64,000 bases of DNA from Lantana camara (Eukaryota; Streptophyta; Magnoliopsida; Lamiales; Verbenaceae), in assembly GCA_037501455.1 (NCBI GenBank), contig CM074865.1, positions 39,972,501 to 40,036,500 of the forward strand, given 5' to 3'. A program made the translations under genes and the position numbers. The notes under the pieces were generated by a model, which saw only the letters and a program-made list of their open reading frames with translations, had not been told where the DNA came from and did no database searches. This document shows, one piece after another, positions 46,240 through 57,457 of this stretch; position 1 is the stretch's first letter, and every line of letters begins with the position of its first letter.

Positions 46240-46513
46240 AACCGGGTTACTCTTGTACCCTAGGTGCTCTTTCTTGAAAAATTTAAGTTTAAAATACTTT
46301 ATTGTTACTCTTCTGCATGTTCATATCTCGAGTCCTAGGAATTGCTTCAAGATACCCGTAGGGCCGTTAGTGCATCATGCTTATTCCTTGTACATATTAT
46401 GTGTTCATAACTTCAGTGTTATATTTGAATTTATTACTTTGTGTCAATCTGTGAATCATTATTTAACCTCCATGCATTATATTTTCCAATGCGATTGTGA
46501 TTCTAGCATCATA

Positions 46514-47608
46514 ATGTCACCACCAAGGACCCCACACAATCAGACACCATCAGCCACAACAACTTCCACAGGAGCACTAGATATAGCGGAGGCCTTTAGA
46601 CAGTTTATGCAAACATATGTGCCAGTACCTAATCATGGAAATGAAAGAACTTTGGAAAAGTTTCTTCAGTTGAATCCACCAAAGTTCTTCGGGGAACCCA
46701 ATGACCTTAAGGCAGAAAATTGGATTGCAAGCCTTGAAAAGATATATGAGGCAATGGATATTTACCCTGAAGATCCAAAACGAGTACAATATGCAACCTT
46801 CTTATTGGAGGAGGCGGCATTAAGTTGGTGGAAGCATGTCAAGCAGAGATGGTTGGATACCGGAGTTCAAAGTAATTGGATTGAGTTTGTAAGGGAATTT
46901 CAGCATAAGTACATTCCTCAAGTAACCAGGGATGCTCGAGAGGCCGAGTTTATGAATTTAGTACAAGGGTATATGTCAGTAGCCGAATACGAGGCCAAGT
47001 TTGTTAGGTTAATACAATATGCACCACACATCTTGAGTGACGAGCGTCGCAAAACAAAGAGATTTGTTGATGGACTGAAACCGGACCTACGATGGGCATT
47101 AGCTCCTTTTGATATTGAGGGATATACCCGGGCTGTGGATAAAGCCCTAAACACTGAGGCAACACATAAGAGTATTCGCTTGAATTCAAAACATCAAGAC
47201 CCAACTAATGATAAACTACCACAAGGAGAGAAACGAGTTGCCAGCCAAATTGCTCATATACAAAAGAAGAAATCTAGGCATACCCAACAACCATCCTCGC
47301 AAGTACCTCTAAAGGTCCAAGATGAAACCATTTGTGACTTCTGTCATGGGCCGCGACATACTGAAGAGAATTGTTGGAAAAAGGCCGGCTTATGTTTACG
47401 ATGTGGTAGTGATGAACACCAAATCCGTGAATGCCCAAAGAAAGCCAAGCAAGGGCAACCAAGGAGAGGAAAAATTATTGTCGGAACTTCAAGAAATCCA
47501 TTAGGAAAAGGCAGGGCCTATGCTGTGGACGGAGATGTGCATCCCAAACCTTCAAGTAATGTGAAGGGTACGGTACATGTTCTTCACACGCCAGTTAAGG
47601 TCCTATGA
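46514..47608 (+). CDS. E4 Gag protein
   Basis: 364 codons from ATG 46514 (MSPPRTPHN). The in-frame ATG at 46253 would add 87 residues from the leader that resemble no Gag, and an acceptor-like TTCTAG ends at 46506, so I choose 46514. Capsid-type Gag domain at about residues 55-200 (PKFFGEPNDLKAENWI, FQHKYIP, YAPHIL); basic stretch; two C-X2-C-X4-H-X4-C zinc knuckles from residues 274 and 294. It ends shortly after a protease-leading motif (GRAYAVDGD). Role: RNA packaging and particle formation. Gag is complete and free of stops in a very young element, which suggests it is kept because it works. Confidence 0.9.
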   Translation: MSPPRTPHNQTPSATTTSTGALDIAEAFRQFMQTYVPVPNHGNERTLEKFLQLNPPKFFGEPNDLKAENWIASLEKIYEAMDIYPEDPKRVQYATFLLEEAALSWWKHVKQRWLDTGVQSNWIEFVREFQHKYIPQVTRDAREAEFMNLVQGYMSVAEYEAKFVRLIQYAPHILSDERRKTKRFVDGLKPDLRWALAPFDIEGYTRAVDKALNTEATHKSIRLNSKHQDPTNDKLPQGEKRVASQIAHIQKKKSRHTQQPSSQVPLKVQDETICDFCHGPRHTEENCWKKAGLCLRCGSDEHQIRECPKKAKQGQPRRGKIIVGTSRNPLGKGRAYAVDGDVHPKPSSNVKGTVHVLHTPVKVL

Positions 47609-47685
47609 CCCTGGCGTCATGCATTCATTCATTGCATTACAATTATGTGCTTATTTATTTTCTGAGTGCCTCTTCTGGTGATTTC
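47602..47685 (+). pseudogene. E4 protease scrap in another frame
   Basis: Directly overlapping the gag stop, another frame reads YDPGVMHSFIA, the retropepsin active-site block seen in E1 as [11 protein letters not shown]. Homology fades after about 20 residues; the rest of pol is absent. Confidence 0.7.
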
Positions 47686-47827
47686 GGTCATTATGATATA
47701 TAAACACTACCCTTCTGGGCTAGTAAACATTACTACCCCCTAGTTTATGAAGTTATTAATGACAAAATATGAGATCATCCTAGAAAATGATGAAAGATAT
47801 TGACAAAATTATTTTAAGACAAAATGA

Positions 47828-47845
47828 GAATCTGAGGACAGATTC
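47828..47845 (+). other. PPT-proximal AGGA hairpin (E4)
   Basis: Arms GAATCTG and CAGATTC, loop AGGA, 5 nt before AAGGGGGGTG. A third stem variant with full pairing. Confidence 0.8.
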
Positions 47846-47850
47846 TTTTT

Positions 47851-47863
47851 AAGGGGGGTGGAT
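47851..47863 (+). other. E4 polypurine tract
   Basis: AAGGGGGGTGGAT directly before the LTR start at 47864. Confidence 0.85.
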
Positions 47864-50800
47864 TGTAACAGCCCAAACCTGGGCCGAGTTGGAAAAGGTA
47901 AAGTAAAGGGGTTATTCAAGAAGCACTTATAATCTCGGTCCTTATTTATTCTCTTCATGCATTACATTCTATGTGACTTATGTGCGTTTATATGTTACAC
48001 TTTAATTAAATGATCGTAGATTTAATTATTTCCTCTATTTAACTCGTACCTTGAAACTCTTCTCATAAAATCCTAGAATTCTAGTATTCATTCCCTTCTA
48101 GCATCTAAAACCCTTTCATATGTTTCAAAACCCATTCCTACAGTTTTAGGTTGGAAATTACGAAAATACCCCTATAGCCCAAAAATATTCCTACGTCTCC
48201 CGAAACACTTTCACTACCCAATATTGTAACCAAAAGAATCCTCACATTATTTCGAGGATCGTGATACTCTCCGTGGACCATAATTCCCATCCTAACTTCC
48301 GTAGTATCAAAAACCGGCAAAAACCCTAGCTTATGATTCGATCATCAATAAATCCTTACTCATCTACTTTTTGATATCCAATATTATAACCAAAACGATC
48401 CTTAAATTATTTTATGAATTTTCATGCATTTATCAAAAACTCGATTTCACCATAGCATCTTTTATAAATATTTTCCTTTTTAAAAATCGTCATTTTATTT
48501 TAAACAATTAGCTTTTATTCAAAAGTCGAAATTATACTTAAAACGATCCTTGAATTTTTCTCTACATGGTAGTGATTTTTCCCCACTCTAAACTTTATCA
48601 TGGCTTCGTTTATATAATTTTCTTATGATTTTCATCATCTTTAGTATTCATAGTTTATAAGCAAAAACTCTAAATATTCCACATTTATAATCAAAACGAA
48701 GCTCGTTTTTCACTCATTCTTTCATTAATTCACTACAACGAAATTTTACCTCTCGACTCTTGAATAAATTTTATATTATTTTACATTTATTTTTAATCAA
48801 AATGACATCATCCATGACCACATGGTCTTCTAGAAGGATTAAACATATGAGCATAATTTCTCCACATTTCCTAACTAATTACCTAGCATTTGTTTAACAT
48901 GTAATTTAACCACATCTCCTAATTTATTACCAAGCATTTGTTGAAATATTAGACAACCACATCTCCCTTAAACTTTCATTTATTGCTTAGAGACCCCTCA
49001 TGACTACCTATAAATACCCCCTCAAGCCTCATTTATACTTCACAAATCAACACACAAAATCACTCTCTTCTCTCCCCTAGCTCACGCCATTCACCCTCTC
49101 CCTCTCTAAGGTGAGTTTTTCTTCTATTATTTCATGCTTTATATTATGTTCTTAGTATAATAATAATAGTAGCATGTCTAGGATTAATTAAATTATGCTT
49201 TAGGAATTTTATTTTATGAAATATGTGCATAATTGTTAGTTTTAAATACAATGTGTGCACATTATGGAATTTTATTTAATTAAATGCATGAATTATGATA
49301 TGATATAATGTGAGTATGTATTTAAATGACTATGATCTTGTTTGATTAAATTCATGCCTAGAATAATTTATTTAGAATTATTTTTCATAGAAAGTTTATA
49401 TATTTTGCTATATTATGCTTCAAATTTTATGTTATGAATATGAATATAATCAAGCATGTGTAGAACATTTTATGAATACTTGAAGATATGAATAAATTCA
49501 TGTTTAGGAATTTATTTATGAATCATATTTCATGAAAAGTCTATATATTATGCTCAATTATTCTTTAATCTTATGTTATGACTATGAATTTGATCAAGAA
49601 TGCCTAGAACATCTTATGAATATTCAAACATGATGAAGAACATGTTCTTGATGTTCTTGAAATATGTGTGTACCGTGTGCTAGTGTGTGTAAGTGTGTGT
49701 TTGATTCTATGTTTAAAAGTATTTAATCCCCTATGTTTAAATAGTAACCGTTTTACAATAGTAACCTTGACTTTTGACTCTAAATATGGATTTTGATCAA
49801 TAATATCATGTAATAATTTCAAGAATTAATATAAAATAAAATTTGGATTTTTATGAAAGAATTTTTGTCTAACGATTTTAAAATCGGGGATTAAATAGCG
49901 CTTTCAAAATCAGGTTCATCTTTTATTAAAAATAAACCTTAATTTAGATTCATAATTTGAATAAGAATTTCTTGGTTAATTCGGTTGTATGACTTTGGTA
50001 TCAGTATGTTTTACAATAATATTTCAATCCTAGATTACCGAATTTCCTGTACTTTACCGTTACTCCTTGTTACAATATGCCTTAATTGTACGCATTCATA
50101 TATCGCATCAGTATAGAAAGAACCTAGTTCTCTAAGTCCGTAGTAGTTCACTACTTTCAGGAACTAGGTCTGGACAGTGGAACCCCGAATACTTTACTTG
50201 ATTCCGTATCGTAGCAGGTGAGGTTAAAATATTTTCAACTGGGATCATGAGTCTACATATAAAATATTTTATTATTTATCCTAATAAGGATTCAGTCTTA
50301 TTTTCCCTAATTATAGTATTATCCCCTTTTCTGGGAAACATCTGATATAAGGATATCTATTATCCTATTATATAAAACAAAATCCTTGTCCAAGTATAAG
50401 TTACAAACATATCATACTCAAGTCCATCTTGGTGAGTATTGATATGATGTAACTCAATTCTGTATCCAAAATGCAAGATCTGTATCTGTATCTGTATCTG
50501 TTGGGCCCGGTGGTACGGTAGAACTAATAGCCGGGTGGCAAGGGCCATCGTCTATTACTATACCTGCCGCCAAATCTGATCTTAATGTTGGTTTAACTGG
50601 AGGTTAGTTATTCCACATTAAGTGACGGGAAAGGGTACGTCCCTCCCTCTGTCTGTTTCTGGATCTCGAGGGGTTGCTCCCGACAGATCATGGAGGAAAA
50701 AGGCTGGATTGATTCTGTTATTTCTGATTTCATTCTGTTTAAGGAGTAAAGGATGGAGAACGCCTACTTGCAGGGCATTAATACTTTATTATCGTACGGT

Positions 50801-51403
50801 TCATATTTTCAAGAATCTGATACCCAGTCCCCTTATTCCCTTTTTCTCAAAATAAATATGAACCAAATATTTGTATTGATTATTATTTTATTGATTTCCG
50901 GTATAGTACTATTAATATATTATTTTATTAATAGTATCAAACTCCAACTTTTATAGTCAAACACTTTTTCAAATATACCTATACATATATATGTAGTTCC
51001 AACTACCCCCTCACTTAGTCACTTTGACTAACCCTCGCACTTTACAACTCATGGTTTCAGGTTTAACGGACGCTTACTAGAAGGTATCTTGAAGCCTAGT
51101 GTGTCTTCTCGTTAGCATGATAGTAAAGGTTCTTTAGAATAAGTTATGCTTCCGAGCTTGTAAATTTTCTATTACGGCATGGTCATTACTTTTGATATCT
51201 ATACTATGCCATTACTGGCTTATTTATTGCATTTCCCTATCATAGTTTTGGAAGTTTCAAAATTATAAAATTTCCGCTGCAGTGTTCCAATACTCTGATA
51301 TTGTATAGCACTGTCCGTTCGCTGGAGTGTTTCTCGGGTGCTAGGCCTCACATCCACTCGAGAGATACTTTGGTGCGGGGTTGTAGTGTATAGGGGCGCT
51401 ACA
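47864..51403 (+). repeat. E4 3' LTR
   Basis: 3,540 bp, identical in length to the 5' LTR with about five substitutions by eye. Confidence 0.95.
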
Positions 51404-51408
51404 GTGAG
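51404..51408. repeat. Target-site duplication of E4, right copy
   Basis: GTGAG, identical to 42676-42680. Confidence 0.9.
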
Positions 51409-54400
51409 ATCTTGGTTCTCTTGCTTGAGCAACCGCCCCAGTGTTGTCACAAAACACAGTAATGGGGTCTTTCATGCTAGGAACAACCTTCAACTCTTGA
51501 ATGAAGTTTCTAATCCAAACACCTTCCTTAGCTGCATCATTTGCAGCTAAGTATTCGGCCTCAGTGGTCGAATCTGCAGTGGTTGTTTGCTTGGAACTCT
51601 TCCAACTCACTGCTTCGCCGTTTAGGCAGAAAATGTATCCTGACATTGACTTAAAATCATCTAAGTCAGATGCAAAGCTTGCATCGCAGTATCCTTCGAC
51701 AGTAAGATCTTTCTGACCTCCGTAAACTAAGAATAAATCTTTAGTACTTTTCAAGTACTTAAGAATATTCTTCACGGCAGCCCAGTGACCATCTCCAGGG
51801 TCAGATTGGAAACGACTCGTTACACTAAGTGCATAAGCCACATCCGGTCGAGTACACAACATTGCATACATTATGCTACCTATTGCTGATGCATAAGGTG
51901 TATGAGTCATTCTCTCCTTCTCAAGGTTGGTCTTAGGACACATCTTCTTTGAAAGACATGTTCCTACACTCATAGGAAGGTTCTTAACCTTCGCTGACTC
52001 CATATTGAATCTCTTCAATACTTTGTCAATGTACATCGACTGTGATAGTCCTATTAACCTTCTAGATCTATCTCTATAGATTTTAATTCCAAGGATATAG
52101 GACGCATCACCAAGATCTTTCATCTCGAATTGGTTCGATAACCATAACTTAGTCACTTTCATGTCATCTTTCGAATTCCCAATAAGAAGGATGTCATCAA
52201 CATAAAGTACTAAGAATTGCACTGAGGTCTCCAATTCCTTTCTATACACACATGATTCATTCGAAATTTGGATGAAGCCAAACGCTTTGACTGATTCATC
52301 AAATCGAATGTTCCAATTCCTAGAAGCCTGTTTCAATCCATAGATTGATCTTTGGAGTTTGCAAACCTTTTGCTCACTCCCACTGAATGTGAAACCTATG
52401 GGTTGCTCCATATAAATGTCTTTGTCAATGTCACCATTGAGAAAGGCAGTTTTCACATCCATTTGCCATATCTCATAGTCATAATATGCAGCAATGGAAA
52501 GCATGATCCGAATAGACTTTTGCATTGCAACTGGTGAAAAGGTTTCGTCAAAGTCCACGCCGGGTCTTTGAGTGAATCCTTTTGCAACCAGTCTTGCTTT
52601 GTAGGCTGCAATGCTTCCATCAACTCCAAGCTTTCTCTTAAAGATCCATTTGCAACCTATGGGTTTGACCCCATCAGGCAAATCTACCAAGGTCCAAACT
52701 TGGTTGGAGTTCATGGAATCCATTTCGGATTTCATGGCTTCTATCCACCGTTCAGAGTCAGAATCTGAAAGTGCCTCCTCATACGTTAAAGGATCATTAT
52801 CCTTTTGAGAGATTTCATGGAAGAATCCATACCATCTCTCCGGCTGTCTAGGAGTACGTTCAGAACGCCTTAGAGGAGGATTTTCGTGTGTATCGAAATT
52901 CGTGATTGGTTGTGGTTGATCAGTAGGGGACGTTTCTTCAGTGGGTGGCGTGGGGTTACTTTGTACTTCTTCTAATTCTATGATCTTGCCTTTCTTTTCT
53001 TTAAGGAACGGTTCCTCCAGAAAAGTAGCATTTCTGGAAACAAACACCTTTTGTTCAGATTGATCATAGAAATAGTATCCTATGGATTCCTTAGGATAAC
53101 CTACAAAGTAGCATAAGTTAGAACGAGATTCTAACTTATCTCCCACTGTCCTCTTCACGTAAGCAGGACAACCCCAAATTCTTAAGTAAGAATAACTAGG
53201 GATTTTACCATGCCACATTTCATAGGGCGTTTTAGGGACTGACTTAGAGGGAACTAGATTCAAAATCTTTGCTGCACTTTCTAGGGCATAACCCCAGAAA
53301 GAAGGTGGTAAGTCAGTGAAACTCATCATGGAACGAACCATATCAAGTAGGGTTCGATTCCTTCTCTCAGAAACTCCATTAAGCTGAGGAGTTCCTGGAG
53401 GAGTCCACTGGGAGATAATCCCATTATCCTTGAGATGATTAAGGAATTCTTCACTAAGATATTCGCCTCCTCGATCAGATCGAAGTGCTTTGATCTTGTG
53501 ACCAGTTTGGTTCTCAACCTCCTTTTGAAATTCTAAGAATTTCTCAAAAGCTTCAGATTTATACTTCATTAAGTATACATAACCATACCGACTAAAGTCA
53601 TCAGTAAAGGTTATGAAATACTGATGATTGCTTCTAGTGCTTACACTAAGCGGTCCACAAACATCAGTATGGATTAAATCCAGAACCTTAGTGGCACGTT
53701 CCACAGTTCCTTTAAAAGGAACTTTGGACATCTTTCCTTTGAGACAGGATTCGCAAGAAGTTAACTCTTTGAGATCATTTTCAGAGAATGATCCTAAAGT
53801 GTTTATCTTGCTAATTCTGTTCTTGGAAATGTGTCCTAATCTAGCGTGCCATAAGGGAGCTGAAACTTTGTCATCTCTCTTACGCTTTGTTTCTCGTTGT
53901 ATATTCATAATATTGATATTTTGAGTTAGGTAAAGTCCATTACTTAGAGTACCGATATGAACGGAAGAGTTATTCCGTTTGATAAAGTATTTACCATTCT
54001 TAATATAAGTCTCATAACCTTCACAATCTAATATTGGAACTGAAATTATATTACGAATAATGCTCGGTACATAAAGGACTTTATTTAATACTAACTCAAA
54101 ACTACCTAAATCTAATCTAATTGTGCCTAAAGCTCGAGCTTCAACGTTTGAGCCATCGCCGATCTTCAAGACACATTCTCCTTCTTTGAGTTGTTGGACT
54201 TCACTTAGCATCTGTACATCATTACAGATATGAGTTCCACAACCGGTATCAAGTACCCAAGAACTAGAATTAATAGAAAGATTTACTTCAACGAGAAAGA
54301 TACCTTTCTTTAGAGTAGCCTTGTACTCTGGGCAGTTTCTCCTCCAATGTCCCGCTTTGCCACAATGGAAGCAAACATCCTCTTTCTGATCACGCTTCTT

Positions 54401-55135
54401 CTTTTGGGCCTTCCCCTTCGAAATGCCACCAGTGGGCCTAAGGGGTTTCTTCTTCTTCTTTTGGGCTTTCTTGCCCTTACCTTTAGAAGGCCCAGAAGAG
54501 GAAGATGGAGCATTCACCATCAACACCTTATTGTCCTTCTTGATCGTGCTTTCAGCAGTCACAAGCTGACTAATCAGCTCAGCTACAGTAGCACCAGCAT
54601 GATTCATGTTGAAGTTAAGGACAAATGGGTTGAATGATGGTGGGAGCGAAGCTAGCAACAAATCCACTGAAAGTTCATCTTTCAGCGGCATGTCCATGGA
54701 AGCAAGTTTCTCAGTAAGGGCAAGAAACTTGAGTCCATATTCATGGACACTTGAACCTTCCCTCATTCTCAAGTGGAATAATTCCTTTGAAGTGTTATAC
54801 CTTGTAACACGTTCATGAGGGCGGTAAAGTTGCTCTAAGTGGTCGTAAATCTCCCAAGCAAATTCCATGGCCTCATGTTGCCTTTGCAAGTCCGGAGACA
54901 TGTTAGCCAACATAAGGCAACGGGCTTGGAGATTATCATCCTTCCACTTCTGAATCGCGTCCCGCTCAGCCCGAGTGGGAGCCTCCCCTTCGGGACTAGG
55001 CTCCCCTTCGAAGAGAACATAAGTTCTCTTCTCAGAATCTAAAATGATTTTTAGATTCCTCAGCCAATCAGAATAGTTGGGACCAGTCAACTTGTTTGAC
55101 TCGAGGATCGATACAAGAGGGTTTTTGGTTGCCAT
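51404..55135 (-). CDS. E5 copia polyprotein (Gag-protease-integrase-RT-RNase H), main part
   Basis: 1,244 codons on minus from ATG 55135 (MATKNPLVS). Order of domains: copia-type Gag (about 1-200); zinc knuckle CFHCGKAGHWRRNC (255-268); protease VLDTG (Asp296); integrase zinc domain (His430, His435, Cys461, Cys464) and triad Asp491, Asp554, Glu590 with 35 residues between the last two; RT (about 810-1050) with YVDD (Asp980, Asp981); RNase H with Asp1151, Glu1192 or Glu1194, and Asp1230. No stop or frameshift. The open frame runs on to 51341 only because E4 LTR sequence happens to be open; the true C-terminal end is at 42487-42680. With E4 in place the encoded enzyme lacks the last 62 residues of the RNase H end. 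The copia clade is not assigned. Confidence 0.93.
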
Positions 55136-55341
55136 TTCAAAACACGTAGAGAATCACAGAATCTACGACCTAAATGGTAAAACAGAGAACTAGTGAGCAT
55201 GCTGAATTATAACGATATACAAAAGATAAGGTCTTTAATCTAATGTAGCTCCCACTGTTTTTCAAAGATCTATAATTCCCAAAGATCTAAGAGGAACACG
55301 TTTCCCAATGGGTACTAAGATCCTAGGCATTTTACCTCGAA

Positions 55342-55662
55342 CCCACGACTCGCGGACATTCTTAGTAAGAACCCTAGGTAGGTACAATTTACCAATTCTA
55401 ACACCTTTAGAACTCTTAGTAATTGTTTTTGCATCACCTATCTTTCAATATGGACCCACGACTCGTGCGACATCCATATTTACTTAGGCGTTAAGCTAGA
55501 CCCATCAATCATAAGATCATGACCAAAACTTAGTTTGAACGACCCACGACTCGCGGACATCGCCCTCGCTAAAATTGACCACGAAATATTGATCATTTAA
55601 AATGATTAATTAGGTAACTAAGAACTAATAAGCTCCACTAGCTATCCCACGACTCGCGGACA
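55342..55662 (-). repeat. Four spaced copies of a 17-nt motif in E5 leader
   Basis: CCCACGACTCGCGGACA at 55342-55358, 55543-55559 and 55646-55662, with a variant at 55455-55472 (CGTGCGACA end). Spacing 88-113 bp; the sequence between copies is different. Confidence 0.8.
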
Positions 55663-56754
55663 ATAACTAGCTTTACTTACTAAACTTAAAACCTATTGAT
55701 GGAATGCTAGGAATTTAGTTCAAAACTTGCATCTCGAATTAAACACCTATTTGTTCGAAATTAGCTTAATATTTAATGGGAATTTTCGAATCAACCGGAG
55801 AGTTGTCCGGTTCGACCTCACCAACATATATGTTATCCAATTTTATTAGTCTTGATTAATGCAAGTACACTTAAATGCATTTCAAACAAGCACATAAACA
55901 GATAACATGTCCTAGCATGATACTAACATGTAATGATCATGGGTTCTACCTATCTTATGCGTGATATGTGGGAGCCACTCCACAATCACAAGTTCTAACA
56001 TACATGCCACACAAACAGTTCAAATCACATAAGGGAAAGCAGTAACAAAATACGAGCCCTATCTCTATTACATTTAACAATTGAGATTCCCCTCCCTAAC
56101 ATTTTTGAGGGGTCTTCACTTATGGCCTCCTTGTTACTTGAATGTGGTCCATCTTACTCCATGGGTGCATTGTCTCCAAAATGAAAATAAAACCTCACCA
56201 CCTATCTCTACTCTCAAATTACAATAAAAAGAAAAAGACATAAAGTAATAAGGCTCAATCTTCATATTGGCCTTAGACAATTACACGGGGCATACCCCGG
56301 CCTCAAAAACAGTAATATGGAAAGCCACATAATAAATCACATAACAGTACGCACATAAGTGAGGCTCCAACCTCAATTGAAAAACGCAACTATAGGGCTC
56401 CAACCCCAATTTAAACCATCCATGTGCATAAATTAAAACCATACATAGATCTAAACCCATGATCACCTAACATGCTTTTGCAAGAATTTAAATTTAACCA
56501 ATAAATTAAAATTCTCGCTTTAAGCTCTAATAGCTTAAAACACGACTTGATGCGAGTCTTATTTATAAAAGTTTTCAATAAATCCCAAATTACCAAAACA
56601 AATAAAATTCCAATTAATTTCTGAAAATTAATAATTTTATCAAAGATGTATTTTCCCAAAATATAAACCGCTTCAATTTCTCAAAAATCCCAATTTTAAG
56701 TTTTATTCAAAAATTAAAAATAAATATTCAAAAATAAAATTTTTAAAATTAAAA

Positions 56755-57185
56755 TAAAAAATTGGGACTGGATTGCACGAAACACGAAAGGGGCCGGATC
56801 ACGAAAACGGGGCCCGTGCGCGAAACGGGGCACAGCGTCGCAAGCGCGCGCGGACGCGCACGGCAGGCGCGCACAGCGCCCGGCCAAGGCCAGGCGAGTG
56901 CGCGCACTGCGCGCGCATACCGCGCGCCTCGCGCGCGCGTGCCCTGCTGGGCGGTGGGCGGCCAGTCTCGGCCGCCCTGGGCGGGCGCGCCTAGGCGCGC
57001 CCGGGACGCTCCCGCACAGGCGTGCGGGAGGAGCTGGGAGGCTGGCCGGTCTGTCCCGGCCAGGCCTGGGCGGTGACGGGCGGACGGCGTGCGGGAGGGC
57101 CTCCCGCGCGGTTGCGGGAGGGTGGCGCGCGAAGCCCGCGCGCGCGACTCCTTCGCGCGCGGGGTTTCGCGTGTTCATCGTGTTC
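56755..57185 (-). repeat. GC-rich palindrome island in E5 leader
   Basis: About 430 bp of mostly G and C inside AT-rich DNA. Contains five perfect 22-nt palindromes with 8-bp arms and 6-nt centres: 56956-56977 (arm GGGCGGCC), 56982-57003 (CGGGCGCG), 57009-57030 (CTCCCGCA, centre CAGGCG), 57042-57063 (CTGGCCGG) and 57100-57121 (CCTCCCGC). A 10-bp stem GCGCGCGAAG pairs across 57125-57160. Confidence 0.85.
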
Positions 57186-57442
57186 CGGGCTTTCGTTTCG
57201 TGTTTTCGTTCAAAAGCAAAACCAATCCAAGAAATCCAAAAACAGTTTATACAGTTTCAAATCTAAAATTGTTTTTCAAAATCAAATTTTATAAAAACCA
57301 ATTTTCAGAAACTTTCAGGAAAAAATACAGTTTCGTAATTCAGGCTTTCTAAAACAATTACAAATACTCAATCGCATCAAGCCTAAGAATTTCTACCAAA
57401 TTCAGTATAATTGAGACGAATCAGAAACACGATTAACGAGGT

Positions 57443-57455
57443 GGCTCTGATACCA
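57443..57455 (-). other. E5 primer-binding site (tRNA-iMet)
   Basis: TGGTATCAGAGCC on minus, 2 nt after the LTR end at 57458. Confidence 0.88.
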
Positions 57456-57457
57456 CT

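Larger units (their letters stand above)
42681..51403 (+). mobile_element. E4: Gag-only Ty3/gypsy element (TR-GAG-like)
   Basis: 8,723 bp, TSD GTGAG, two 3,540-bp LTRs of identical length differing at about five positions by eye (0.14%), PBS, PPT, AGGA hairpin and an intact gag but no pol. The interior is only 1,643 bp. This matches the described plant class of terminal-repeat elements that keep only gag. It must use enzymes of another Ty3 element. Confidence 0.93.
55136..57442 (-). other. E5 leader, 2.3 kb non-coding
   Basis: Long region between PBS and gag, unusual for copia elements. Holds four copies of CCCACGACTCGCGGACA (55342-55662) and a 430-bp island of extreme GC content (56755-57185). 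Open frames in the GC island are low-complexity Arg/Ala/Gly strings on several frames and do not look coding. Confidence 0.7.

Noticed and set aside
46253..46513. N-terminal extension of the E4 Gag from the upstream ATG
   Set aside because: The 87 residues are hydrophobic and unlike any Gag; the region is leader following the PBS, and an acceptor-like site precedes ATG 46514.
51341..51403. C-terminal 20 residues of the copia frame beyond the RNase H block
   Set aside because: This is E4 LTR sequence read through by chance; the real C-terminal end is at 42487-42680.
56714..57178. Arg/Ala/Pro-rich frames over the GC island on both strands
   Set aside because: Frames are open on several strands at once because GC-rich DNA has few stops; the DNA is better explained by palindromes.
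56755..57185. Contaminating bacterial or organelle DNA
   Set aside because: It is flanked on both sides by normal E5 leader, and no bacterial gene is seen; its structure is palindromic.
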